This document shows, piece by piece, positions 33,819 to 41,197 of a stretch of DNA of 63,849 nt. The first letter of the stretch is position 1; each line of letters begins with the position of its first letter. This DNA comes from CAZRXG01 sp964603985 (lineage in GTDB: Bacteria > Chloroflexota > Anaerolineae > Aggregatilineales > UBA3940). The DNA lies in NCBI GenBank assembly GCA_964603985.1, contig CAZRXG010000025.1, positions 1 through 63,849 on the forward strand, read 5' to 3'. The translations under genes were made by a program, and so were the position numbers. Under the pieces are notes generated by a model. That model did not search any database and had not been told where the DNA came from. It saw nothing but the letters and a program-made list of their open reading frames with translations.

Positions 33819-33846
33819 GGGGACGTTCCCGACCGGGAACGTCCCC
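33819..33846 (-). other. Stem-loop between binding-protein and MalF-like genes
   Basis: A perfect 12-bp stem, GGGGACGTTCCC (33819-33830) and GGGAACGTCCCC (33835-33846), with a 4-nt loop. There is no T-run on the minus strand. A hairpin at this place commonly protects the upstream binding-protein mRNA, giving more binding protein than permease; that role is inferred from other importer operons. Confidence 0.75.
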
Positions 33847-33869
33847 TGTTTTGCGATACTGAGATGAGG

Positions 33870-36398
33870 CTACTTTAACGCCTCGGCCTGAACGGCTGCC
33901 ACGTCGGCCAGCGCAGCGTCGAGGTCGCCGCCGCTGAGGTAGTCGACGATTGCCTTCCACTCGGCGCTGCCGAAGCCGCCGGGGATGGTGTCACCGAGGT
34001 CCGCCGTGAAGCCGGTCGCCCCGGCCAGGATCTTGGCCTTCTTGAGCAGCGCGGCGTCGGTGTAGGCCGTCTCGCCTGCCGTGTTGGGGGTCAGGTCGAA
34101 GCCAGCCTTGGCCCACTCCTCACCACCCTTGTCGCTGCTGAGGTAGGCGAAGATCGCCTTGACGGCGGGCTTGTCGCTGAAGGCCATCATCCAGTCCGAG
34201 CCACCCTGCATGCCCTGGGCACCCGGCACACCGAAGAAGTCGTAGTCGGTGCCGTACTCCAGGTCGGGGTACTGCCCGGCGATTTCTCCACCGGCGAAGC
34301 CGGACTGCTTGACCATCATCGCTTCGGGCGGGTCGGAGAAGACCTTGTAGATCGCCTCCACGAAGCCAATGGACAGTGTGCCCTGTGCGCCGCCGACGGT
34401 GTAGGCCTCGTCAGCCGCCCACTTGCCGTAGATCTCGTAGGCTTCCTTCACGCCCTCGTCGTTGTAGGGGATCGAGCCATCCATCAGGCCCTCAACGTAG
34501 GCCGGGCCTTGCTTGACCAGCAGGATGTCCTGGATGAAGTCCGAGCCGGTCCAGCCGGTGGCGTCCTCCGACTCCAGCCCCATCGACCAGGGTACGTTGC
34601 CGTCGGCCACCATCTGCTCGACCAGCGCGTCCAGCTCGTCCCAGGTCTCCGGGACTTCATAGCCGAACGCCTCGAAGTTCACCGGGCTGTACCAGATGAT
34701 GGTCTTGATGTCTACCTTGACGGACAGACCCAGCCACTTATCGTTGACGGTCCCGATGTTCTTCCAGAAGCCGGCGTAGTTCTCATCGTGTACGCCCAGA
34801 TCGTCCAGTTCCACCAGTTGATCCTGGTACTGTTCAAGCTGGGTCACGTTCCAGAAGGTGATGTCGGGTGGCGTCCCGGCCTGCACGCGGGTGTCCAGCA
34901 GTGCCTGGTCGCGCGTCGACTCCGGCTTGAGCACGATGCCGCACTCATCCACCAGCGGCTTGAGAATCTGGTTCAGCTTCTCCTCTTCCACACCCGACCA
35001 CTGGTACAGCATCGTGACCTCGTCGCCCGCTGCTGCACCCATGCAGTCGATTGGCTCCTCAGCCGGACGCCCGGCCAACGCCTCAGCCTGAACGGCTGCC
35101 ACGTCGGCCAGCGCCTTGTCGAGGTCGCCGCCGCTGAGGTAGTCAACGATCGCTGCCCACTCGGCGCTGCCGAAGCCGCCGGGGATGGTGTCGCCGAGGT
35201 CCGCCGTGAAACCGGTTGCCCCGGCCAGGATCTTGGCCTTCTTGAGCAGCGAGGCGTCGGTGTAGGCCGTCTCGCCTGCCATGTTGGGGGTCAGGTCGAA
35301 ACCGGCCTTGGCCCACTCCTCGCCACCTATGTCGCTGCTGAGGTAGGCGAAGATCGCCTTGACGGCAGCCTTGTCGCTGAAGGCCATCATCCAGTCCGAG
35401 CCACCCTGCACGCCCTGGGCACCCGGCACACCGAAGAAGTCGTAGTCGGTGCCGTACTCCAGGTCGGGGTACTGCCCGGCGATTTCTCCACCGGCGAAGC
35501 CGGACTGCTTGACCATCATCGCTTCGGGCGGGTCGGAGAAGACCTTGTAGATCGCCTCCACGAAGCCAATGGACAGTGTGCCCTGTGCGCCGCCGACGGT
35601 GTAGGCCTCGTCAGCCGCCCACTTGCCGTAGATCTCGTAGGCTTCCTTCACGCCCTCGTCGTTGTAGGGGATCGAGCCATCCATCAGGCCCTCAACGTAG
35701 GCCGGGCCTTGCTTGACCAGCAGGATGTCCTGGATGAAGTCCGAGCCGGTCCAGCCGGTGGCGTCCTCCGACTCCAGCCCCATCGACCAGGGTACGTTGC
35801 CGTCGGCCACCATCTGCTCGACCAGCGCGTCCAGCTCGTCCCAGGTCTCCGGGACTTCATAGCCGAACGCCTCGAAGTTCACCGGGCTGTACCAGATGAT
35901 GGTCTTGATGTCTGCCTTGACGGACAGACCCAACCACTTCCCATCGACCGAGCCCAGCTTCTTCCAGAAGCCGGCGTAGTTTTCCTCGTGCACACCCAGA
36001 TCGTCCAGTGTCACCAGTTGATCCTGGTACTGTTCAAGCTGGGTCACGTTCCAGAAGGCGATGTCGGGCGGCGTCCCGGCCTGCACGCGGGTGTCCAGCA
36101 GCGCCTGGTCGCGCGTCGACTCTGGCTTGAGCACGATGCCGCATGCGTCCACCAGCGGCTTGAGAATCTGGTTCAACTTCTCTTCTTCCACACCCGACCA
36201 CTGGTACAGCATCGTGACCTCGTCACCCGCCGCTGCACCCATGCAGTCGATCTCAACCTCTTCCTCGACCTCCTCTGGCTCTTCAACCTCCTCTGCCTCT
36301 TCGACCGTGGGGGTCGGAGTAGGGGTGGCGCAGGCGGCCAGGATCATGCTCAGAGCGAGCAGCAGGCCGATAAGTAGAAGGGTTCTCCTCTTAAACAT
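33870..36398 (-). CDS. Sugar-binding lipoprotein with two tandem complete binding domains
   Basis: An 842-residue protein, twice the usual length. The signal peptide MFKRRTLLLIG ends in lipobox MILAAC (Cys23). An acidic Glu/Val-rich linker follows (32-50). Copy 1 spans about 50-442 and copy 2 about 450-842, offset by exactly 400 residues. Both start IDCMGAAAGDEVTMLYQWSG and contain QALLDTRVQAGTPPDI, VPETWDELDALVEQMVADG and GEIAGQYPDLEYGTDYDFFG. Each is a full CUT1-type family 1 extracellular binding domain. The ATG at 36398 follows GGGAGG. It is the first gene of the importer-treS operon. Confidence 0.93.
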   Translation of the reverse strand: MFKRRTLLLIGLLLALSMILAACATPTPTPTVEEAEEVEEPEEVEEEVEIDCMGAAAGDEVTMLYQWSGVEEEKLNQILKPLVDACGIVLKPESTRDQALLDTRVQAGTPPDIAFWNVTQLEQYQDQLVTLDDLGVHEENYAGFWKKLGSVDGKWLGLSVKADIKTIIWYSPVNFEAFGYEVPETWDELDALVEQMVADGNVPWSMGLESEDATGWTGSDFIQDILLVKQGPAYVEGLMDGSIPYNDEGVKEAYEIYGKWAADEAYTVGGAQGTLSIGFVEAIYKVFSDPPEAMMVKQSGFAGGEIAGQYPDLEYGTDYDFFGVPGAQGVQGGSDWMMAFSDKAAVKAIFAYLSSDIGGEEWAKAGFDLTPNMAGETAYTDASLLKKAKILAGATGFTADLGDTIPGGFGSAEWAAIVDYLSGGDLDKALADVAAVQAEALAGRPAEEPIDCMGAAAGDEVTMLYQWSGVEEEKLNQILKPLVDECGIVLKPESTRDQALLDTRVQAGTPPDITFWNVTQLEQYQDQLVELDDLGVHDENYAGFWKNIGTVNDKWLGLSVKVDIKTIIWYSPVNFEAFGYEVPETWDELDALVEQMVADGNVPWSMGLESEDATGWTGSDFIQDILLVKQGPAYVEGLMDGSIPYNDEGVKEAYEIYGKWAADEAYTVGGAQGTLSIGFVEAIYKVFSDPPEAMMVKQSGFAGGEIAGQYPDLEYGTDYDFFGVPGAQGMQGGSDWMMAFSDKPAVKAIFAYLSSDKGGEEWAKAGFDLTPNTAGETAYTDAALLKKAKILAGATGFTADLGDTIPGGFGSAEWKAIVDYLSGGDLDAALADVAAVQAEALK
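33873..36251 (-). repeat. 1,200-bp direct repeat within the binding-protein gene
   Basis: Copies at 33873-35051 and 35073-36251, with an exact 1,200-bp offset. The copies are identical over 502 bp (34212-34713 versus 35412-35913) and differ at scattered positions outside this block. The offset is a multiple of three, so the frame is kept. Confidence 0.95.
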
Positions 36399-36934
36399 TA
36401 TGTCTTTCCTCCCTATCAATGTGTGCTTTGAGTTACTCTTGACCGATCACGCGCAGTTGAACCCGACGTGTGATCGACCATCTCTGCTACCGGTGTGTAC
36501 ACAGCAATAGCAGGAACACTGCACTTCGGTCGCTGGCACCTCCTTTTATGACAAGCACGTCAGATATGTTTTTTCACCGCGGTGCGGCGCACCGCGGGAG
36601 GGAGCTACTGTCCATCGCGTGCGGGTTGGTGGGCTATGGTTCTCGCGGCGGTGAAAGTCGACGGTGGTGTTGTTATGTTCAATAGTCGAACATTCTAAGG
36701 TATCCCTGGGCCTCTCTACTTTGCCGGATCGAATTGGTAATGCCTAGAGCTTTGCCTCGCCGACTGCAAAGAATCGACAACGGGATCGTCCAGGCAGTGC
36801 GACGGTCATCGGGTTGCCTGGTCCCTGCTTGAGAGCATCTTCCCTTTGGGATGTACTCAAACTTGCGAGAGAAAGGCGGGAGCCTTCTCCTCAGTCTGCG
36901 AATGCCTTTTCTCCTCTCGCCTCACCATAAGCGG
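36399..36934 (-). promoter_or_regulatory. Long 5' leader of the sugar importer operon
   Basis: About 535 nt separate the predicted transcription start from the binding-protein ATG. No gene is convincing here. Two dyads stand out: a perfect 9-bp hairpin CCGCGGTGC and GCACCGCGG (36577-36597), and a 6-bp dyad ATGTTC-N7-GAACAT (36675-36693) that could be an operator. A purine-rich AAAAGGAGG also occurs near 36540 without a convincing open frame. The leader could hold a riboregulator, but I recognise no known riboswitch. Confidence 0.45.
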
Positions 36935-36940
36935 TAAGCC

Positions 36941-36970
36941 AGTATATTCCAAACGGGCATTTGTTGTCAA
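36941..36970 (-). promoter_or_regulatory. Strong promoter of the sugar importer operon
   Basis: On the minus strand: a perfect -35 TTGACA (36970-36965), an 18-bp spacer, and -10 TATACT (36946-36941). The predicted start is near 36934. It is among the best promoter matches in the window. Confidence 0.7.
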
Positions 36971-37091
36971 GGCATCGCATTCACTCGGCTAAGATGTTAC
37001 CGGCGGGGTGTGTTTCGCTCAAAAGAAGATGTTACCGGAACGAGTCATGTCCGACGACGAGGTGATAATCGCGATGGGGGCAGCAGCGATC

Positions 37092-37808
37092 TCAGTTCAG
37101 GCCGTAGTGGAAACCGGTGATCTGAGCGGCGATGTCCCTCTGGCAGGCGTCGCAGTAGACTGCGCCTTCGGCGACCTGCTCCTCGGCGAAGGTGAGCGCC
37201 TGGGTGGGTGTGTGGGTGAAGCGTATGGCGCAGGGGTTGGTGCAGTAGAGCCTGCCGTGACGTTCCTCCACGTCCCCGCTGCGGGTGATGCGCGGCACGT
37301 CGAACATGCGCCCCACATAGTGGGCGAAGACGTGCTGTAGAGCGAGCTTACGGTGGGTGGGGTTCTTGATCCCCCCAAAAAGAGCGGTGGAGATCAGCGA
37401 GACCAGGCCGGGCTGACAGAAGCCAAGCGCCTCCGACGGGGCAGCCTCCTCGGTGAGGTCGTCGAGGAGGGCCATCTCGGTCAGAGCCAGGTCAAAGTGA
37501 GGGGTGGTGCCCTGCCAGGGTTCCAGGATGACGGTCTCCAGGTAGCGCGAAGCAAGGATGTGCTGCTCGTCGTTGGCGAGGCTGCGCCTCACGTACCACT
37601 CGATGTTGGAGTAGGCGGCCTCCTGGGGGACGGCCGGGATGCTCCACGCGCCAAAGATGCGCACGGCAGGCAGCGGGTCGAACTGATCGGGGACGCCAAA
37701 GTGCGGCCGCAGGAGGCTGTAAATATCCTCTATGGTGCGGCCAAGCGTTTGCGCGTCGCCGATGTCGACGCCTGGGGTCCACGTGACCGAGATGAAATTT
37801 CGTTTCAT
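37092..37808 (-). CDS. Archaemetzincin-like protein with a degenerate metal site
   Basis: A 238-residue soluble protein. The helix ALQHVFAHYVGRMFDVP (His159, His163, Gly166) aligns with the archaemetzincin motif HExxHxxGxxH, but the catalytic Glu is Val and the third His is Phe. Downstream Cys189, Cys193 and the pair Cys219/Cys222 resemble the family's structural zinc site. Before the helix, PHFDLALTEMALLDD and SLISTALFGG sit where the family has its DLF and S-x-x-R-L strands. If correct, it is a non-catalytic relative. The assignment is tentative; an unrelated zinc-ribbon protein is possible. Confidence 0.45.
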   Translation of the reverse strand: MKRNFISVTWTPGVDIGDAQTLGRTIEDIYSLLRPHFGVPDQFDPLPAVRIFGAWSIPAVPQEAAYSNIEWYVRRSLANDEQHILASRYLETVILEPWQGTTPHFDLALTEMALLDDLTEEAAPSEALGFCQPGLVSLISTALFGGIKNPTHRKLALQHVFAHYVGRMFDVPRITRSGDVEERHGRLYCTNPCAIRFTHTPTQALTFAEEQVAEGAVYCDACQRDIAAQITGFHYGLN

Positions 37809-37829
37809 AACAGCTATTACCCTGATTTG

Positions 37830-37858
37830 AGTCTATCACGCCGGGACGCGGCTCACAA
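37830..37858 (-). promoter_or_regulatory. Promoter of the archaemetzincin-like gene
   Basis: On the minus strand: -35 TTGTGA (37858-37853), a 17-bp spacer, and an extended -10 TGATAGACT with TAGACT at 37835-37830. The start would be near 37823, 15 nt before the ATG. Confidence 0.6.
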
Positions 37859-37891
37859 ATAGCAGAGAGGTACCATTCAGGAGGAAAGGCA

Positions 37892-37932
37892 GCAAGGGCG
37901 AGGGGGAGTGTGGTGTTGCGCCTCGCCCTTGC
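37892..37932 (-). terminator. Terminator of the repeat-containing membrane protein operon
   Basis: A perfect 12-bp stem, GCAAGGGCGAGG (37892-37903) and CCTCGCCCTTGC (37921-37932). On the minus strand it is followed by TGCCTTTCCTCC. It lies 24 nt after the stop codon of the gene ending at 37957. Confidence 0.65.
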
Positions 37933-37956
37933 GGTATCGGGAAATCCCGTCAGGGA

Positions 37957-39190
37957 TCAATCGCCCTGGGTGGCAGGTGGCTGGTCGGCTTCGGGGCCGG
38001 TGAGCGCCGGTTGCGGCCTGCTGGCGACGAACTGCCGCGCCAGCAGGAAGATGCCGACCCCGATGAGCGCCACCGGGATCAGCCGGGCAAGTCCGGCCAG
38101 CAGGCAGCCCACGCTGATCGACGCCAGCACCCCACCAGCGGCCAGCGCCCACCAGCGCCTGCGATCACGGGTGTGGAGGTAAAAGAAAGGCGCGGCAAAA
38201 ACGGCGGCCACGTAGGCCCCTATGATCTCGTCCGAATTGTGGTTGAGGAAGTAAAGCGGGCCGCCCTGCGAGAGCATCAGGTCGAGCGTGACGCCGCCCA
38301 CAATCGCCAGCGCCATGAATGGCAGAATGAGCCAGCCGGGCTTTCTGGTACGCACATAGGCGTAGACGAATGGGGCGGAGAGGACGGCAGCAACGTAGGT
38401 GCCCATCAGCGCGTCGTAGTAGTAGTAACCGGGGTCGAGGGCGTAAAACAGGCCGCCCTGCGAAATCATCAGGTCGAGCGTGATGCCGCCCACAATCGCC
38501 AGCGCCATGAATGGCAGAATGAGCCAGCCGGGCTTTCTGNNNNNNNNNNNNNNNNNNNNNNNNNNNNNNNNNNNNNNNNNNNNNNNNNNNNNNNNNNNNN
38601 NNNNNNNNNNNNNNNNNNNNNNNNNNNNNNNNNNNNNNNGTATGCGCGTAGGCGTAGACGAACGGGGCGGAGAGGACGGCAGCGACATAGGTGCCCATCA
38701 GCGCGTCGAAGTAGTAACCGAGGAAGCGAAACAACCGGCTCTGTGTGAGCACAGCGTCGAGCATGGCCCCGCCAGCAGCCGCCAGCGCGATGGCCGGGAC
38801 GATCAGAAGCCAGTGCTTCCTGGTTCGCCTGAGGAAGTAGATGAACGGGGCCGAGATAACACAGGCCACGTAGGCCCCGATGATCTCATCCTCGTAGAAG
38901 CGGAAGATGTGGAACAGCCCGCCGGGCGACAGCAGAGCACCCAGCAGCAGGCCACCGGCAATCGCCCAGCAGCCGGACGCCGGAATGAGCGGCCAGCGGC
39001 GCTCGCGGTCGTTGCGGTAGACGATGAGGAAAGTGGTGCCGACTCCGGCGAGGATGATCACCGGGAGCATGTCGTCCGTATTCCAGGCGGCAGACTGGCT
39101 GACCAGGAAGATCAGCCCCAGGACGATGAGCAGCGCCCCCCACAGCCAGTTGGAATGGGCGGCCCGGTTTTGGTTTAACTGTGCCTCCAT
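37957..39190 (-). CDS. Membrane protein of 64-residue two-TM repeats, broken by an assembly gap
   Basis: The N-terminal part reads from 39190 to the gap: WLWGALLIVLGLIFLVSQ, then two-TM units. The C-terminal part reads from the gap to the stop at 37957. The units are similar: EIIGAYVACVISAPFIYF, then DALMGTYVAAVLSAPFVYAY (twice), then DEIIGAYVAAVFAAPFFYL. The apparent frame change across the 100 N is not meaningful because the gap length is unknown. The last unit ends IGVGIFLLARQF like the short neighbour at 39776-40297, so this looks like an expanded paralogue of it. The function is unknown. Confidence 0.8.
38281..38640 (-). repeat. 192-bp in-frame tandem repeat at the second gap
   Basis: Sequence from 38281 recurs from 38473 with an offset of 192 bp (64 codons) and near identity; the second copy runs into the N stretch at the shared sequence GAGCCAGCCGGGCTTTCTG. 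The gap probably hides further copies. Confidence 0.85.
38540..38639. other. Assembly gap (100 N)
   Basis: Exactly 100 N inside the tandem repeat of the membrane protein gene. As with the first gap, a repeat collapse is the likely cause. Confidence 0.98.
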
Positions 39191-39224
39191 ATCGACTCGC
39201 TCCTTCTATTGAGATCCACCAGCG

Positions 39225-39626
39225 TTAGACGGCAGGCGGTCCGTCGGCTCCGGGGCCGGTTGCAGGCACAGGGTCGCCGCGCCGTCTCTTGTTTAGATAC
39301 TGTGTCACCAGATAGATACCCGCGCCCGTCAGGATCAGCGCGATCATGCCGGGGCCGGGCCGACCCATCCAGAAGCGGAACCGGGGATAAGGGCGACCGG
39401 GCATGGGCGGCATAGCAGGGACGGGCGGCAGGTCGGGAAGCTCTACTCTCTCCGGGGCGTCCGGGAGAGACGCGGCAACGCGCGACACGGCCCGAACAGA
39501 TCGCCCCGCCAGCCGGTGGGCGCGGAAGGTCGCCCGGCCCAGCAGCATCATCACCCCCACCAGAATCAACGCGGCACCTGCCAGCCGTCTGGCGGTGATG
39601 GCCTTGCGGTTGGTTTCAGATTCCAT
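39225..39626 (-). CDS. Small membrane protein with a Pro-rich linker
   Basis: A 133-residue protein of unknown function. A hydrophobic helix near residues 15-31 (LAGAALILVGVMMLL), a Pro/Met-rich linker (LPDLPPVPAMPPMPGRPYP) and a second helix (GMIALILTGAGIYLVTQYL) are followed by a short polar tail. AAGGAG lies 6 nt before the ATG. Its tail (ATGPGADGPPAV) resembles those of the two flanking genes (TGPEADQPPA, TGPEADKPK), so the three are probably related and co-transcribed. Confidence 0.7.
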   Translation of the reverse strand: MESETNRKAITARRLAGAALILVGVMMLLGRATFRAHRLAGRSVRAVSRVAASLPDAPERVELPDLPPVPAMPPMPGRPYPRFRFWMGRPGPGMIALILTGAGIYLVTQYLNKRRRGDPVPATGPGADGPPAV

Positions 39627-39775
39627 CTCCGGCTCCTTGTCATCTATATGATCGGTCGTTTTCGGGCGGACGCGCACACACACGGATGGACATGACAATG
39701 CGCTCCGGGGCGGTCCCCCAGCCCGCCCCGATAAGAGCGCACGTCTTCGAGGGGGAAGCCTATTCGGCCATCCCG

Positions 39776-40297
39776 TTATTTGGGTTTATCGGCCTCCGGG
39801 CCGGTCCTGGGTGCGCTTGGGGCGCTTTTCGCTTTGCCCCCGCTGAAGTTGCGCACCAGCAGGTAGATACCGGCCACGATCAGGAGGGCAGGCAGCACCG
39901 TCACGAGCGAGCTGATCAGCAGCCCCAGGCCGATCAAGGCCATCGTCCCGCCGGGGATCAGCGCCCACCAGTTCTTGTTATTGCGCAGATAGACGTAAAT
40001 GAAGGGGGCGGCAACGGCGAACATCGCGAAGGCACCGCTCAGATTTTCGGCGCGTGGGAAGATCGTTTCGAGGACGATCATACCGGCGACGGCTACCAGC
40101 GCGTAGGCCGGGATCAGCAGCCACCAGCGCTCTTTGTCCTTCTGGTAGACGGTGAAGATGACCACCCCACCCACGGCCAGGGCGACGGCCCAGATCAGGT
40201 CAGTGAGGAAGGGGAAGAACTGATCTACCAGAAACAACACACCCAGGACGACCAGCCCCAGGCCCCACAGATAATTCGTATTTGATCGCGACTCCAT
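39776..40297 (-). CDS. Membrane protein of the 'LiaF-like N-terminal' type
   Basis: A 173-residue protein with about six hydrophobic segments. It starts LWGLGLVVLGVLFLVDQFFPF, a pattern seen in LiaF/DUF5668-like envelope-stress membrane domains. The core unit SGAFAMFAVAAPFIYVYLRNN plus WWALIPGGTMALIGLGLLIS is one copy of the two-TM unit that is multiplied in the 37957-39190 gene. It is the first gene of a minus-strand group of three, divergent from the tetR operon. The ATG at 40297 is chosen over an upstream start for its place before this first helix. Confidence 0.7.
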   Translation of the reverse strand: MESRSNTNYLWGLGLVVLGVLFLVDQFFPFLTDLIWAVALAVGGVVIFTVYQKDKERWWLLIPAYALVAVAGMIVLETIFPRAENLSGAFAMFAVAAPFIYVYLRNNKNWWALIPGGTMALIGLGLLISSLVTVLPALLIVAGIYLLVRNFSGGKAKSAPSAPRTGPEADKPK

Positions 40298-40470
40298 TGT
40301 CTTTCCAACTCCTGACTTTTCATCTGCACCCGGCATGCGATGCATTTTGTATCGAACCTGTGCAAACCATTACGCATGGGAGCGCGAAAAGTTGTAGGCT
40401 GCCGGGAGGGGAGGGGTTGGCCCGCCGCCGGCGCGGGTTAGGTCCGGGGGGCAGTTTGCGGGTGAGGGGA

Positions 40471-40499
40471 TTGACAGGCGGGCCGGGATCGGCTATGAT
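40471..40499 (+). promoter_or_regulatory. Promoter of the tetR-ABC exporter operon
   Basis: A perfect -35 TTGACA (40471-40476), a 17-bp spacer, and -10 TATGAT (40494-40499). The start would be near 40506, inside the palindrome. Confidence 0.8.
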
Positions 40500-40525
40500 G
40501 TATGTAAGTAATTGCTTACATACAT
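40498..40525. promoter_or_regulatory. Palindromic operator, probably for the adjacent TetR protein
   Basis: An inverted repeat with perfect 11-bp arms: ATGTATGTAAG (40498-40508), a 6-bp centre, and CTTACATACAT (40515-40525). It starts at the end of the -10 hexamer and covers the transcription start, so a bound dimer would block the promoter. It is 15 nt before the tetR ATG. Confidence 0.82.
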
Positions 40526-40540
40526 ATTGGGGGTGAGATC

Positions 40541-41173
40541 ATGACGCCGGATACCGGCGAACCGCCCACACAGGGAAGCTCAGGAGCGGGGGAAACCAGG
40601 CAGCGCATCATCCGGGCGGCAGCGCAGACCTTCGCCGAGTTGGGCTACGCCAGGGCGACGACGCGCGTCATTGCCGCCGCCGCCGACGTGACCGAGGTCA
40701 CGCTGTTCCGCCACTTCGGCAGCAAGCAGAATCTCTTCCAGGCCGTGCTGGACTCGTATTCGGCCCTGCCGGAGCTGACCACCCGGCTCGAAGAACAGTT
40801 CACAGGCGATTACCACCGGGACATGCTGAACCTGGGCCGTCACTTCATGGGGATCATGCTCCAGCGGCGCGACGCCGTGCGCATGATGCTGTGCGAGGCC
40901 GACCACTTCCCGGAAGTGCGCCAGGCGCTGGCGCAGTTTCCGCGCCGGCTGCGGCACATGCTGGCCGACTACCTGCGCGGGCAGATCGAGCGGGGCCAGG
41001 TGCGTGACCTGCACCCGGAATTGATGGCCCACGCCTTCTGGGGCATGTTCTTCTCGCATGGCCTGAGTGGGGGGCTGCTCGACGAACCGGCAGCGCCCGA
41101 CGTACCGGTGGAGGAGATCGTTGCCCAGTTTGTGGACATCTTTGTGAGTGGAACCGCCCGTTCGGGTGTGTAG
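40541..41173 (+). CDS. TetR family transcriptional regulator
   Basis: A 210-residue protein. The N-terminal DNA-binding domain spans about 18-65: RQRIIRAAAQTFAELGYARAT, TRVIAAAADVTEVTLFRHFGSKQNLFQ in parts, the classic TetR helix-turn-helix. The C-terminal helical ligand domain follows, with a WGMFFSHGL stretch. GGGGGTGAG precedes the ATG. Three ABC exporter genes follow in the same operon, and a strong palindrome overlaps the promoter, so it probably represses its own operon and is relieved by a compound the exporter handles. Confidence 0.92.
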   Translation: MTPDTGEPPTQGSSGAGETRQRIIRAAAQTFAELGYARATTRVIAAAADVTEVTLFRHFGSKQNLFQAVLDSYSALPELTTRLEEQFTGDYHRDMLNLGRHFMGIMLQRRDAVRMMLCEADHFPEVRQALAQFPRRLRHMLADYLRGQIERGQVRDLHPELMAHAFWGMFFSHGLSGGLLDEPAAPDVPVEEIVAQFVDIFVSGTARSGV

Positions 41174-41197
41174 CGGAGCATCACACAGGAGAAACCC

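Noticed and set aside
34509..36377. A 622-codon open frame on the plus strand opposite the binding-protein gene
   Set aside because: It mirrors the codon pattern of the real gene, contains the same 400-residue repeat because the DNA repeats, and has no ribosome site or recognisable domain. It is an antisense shadow in GC-rich DNA.
36446..36530. A short cysteine-rich open frame (about 30 codons, starting near 36524 on the minus strand) in the importer leader
   Set aside because: The ribosome-site-like AAAAGGAGG is about 14 nt from the GTG, the start is weak, and nothing supports translation.
36577..36597. Intrinsic terminator in the importer leader
   Set aside because: The T-run lies before the hairpin on the plus strand, and on the minus strand the hairpin is followed by A residues, so neither direction gives a terminator.
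38165..38540. Apparent frameshift of the repeat membrane protein across the second gap
   Set aside because: The 100 N are a placeholder of unknown true length, so the change in frame has no biological meaning.
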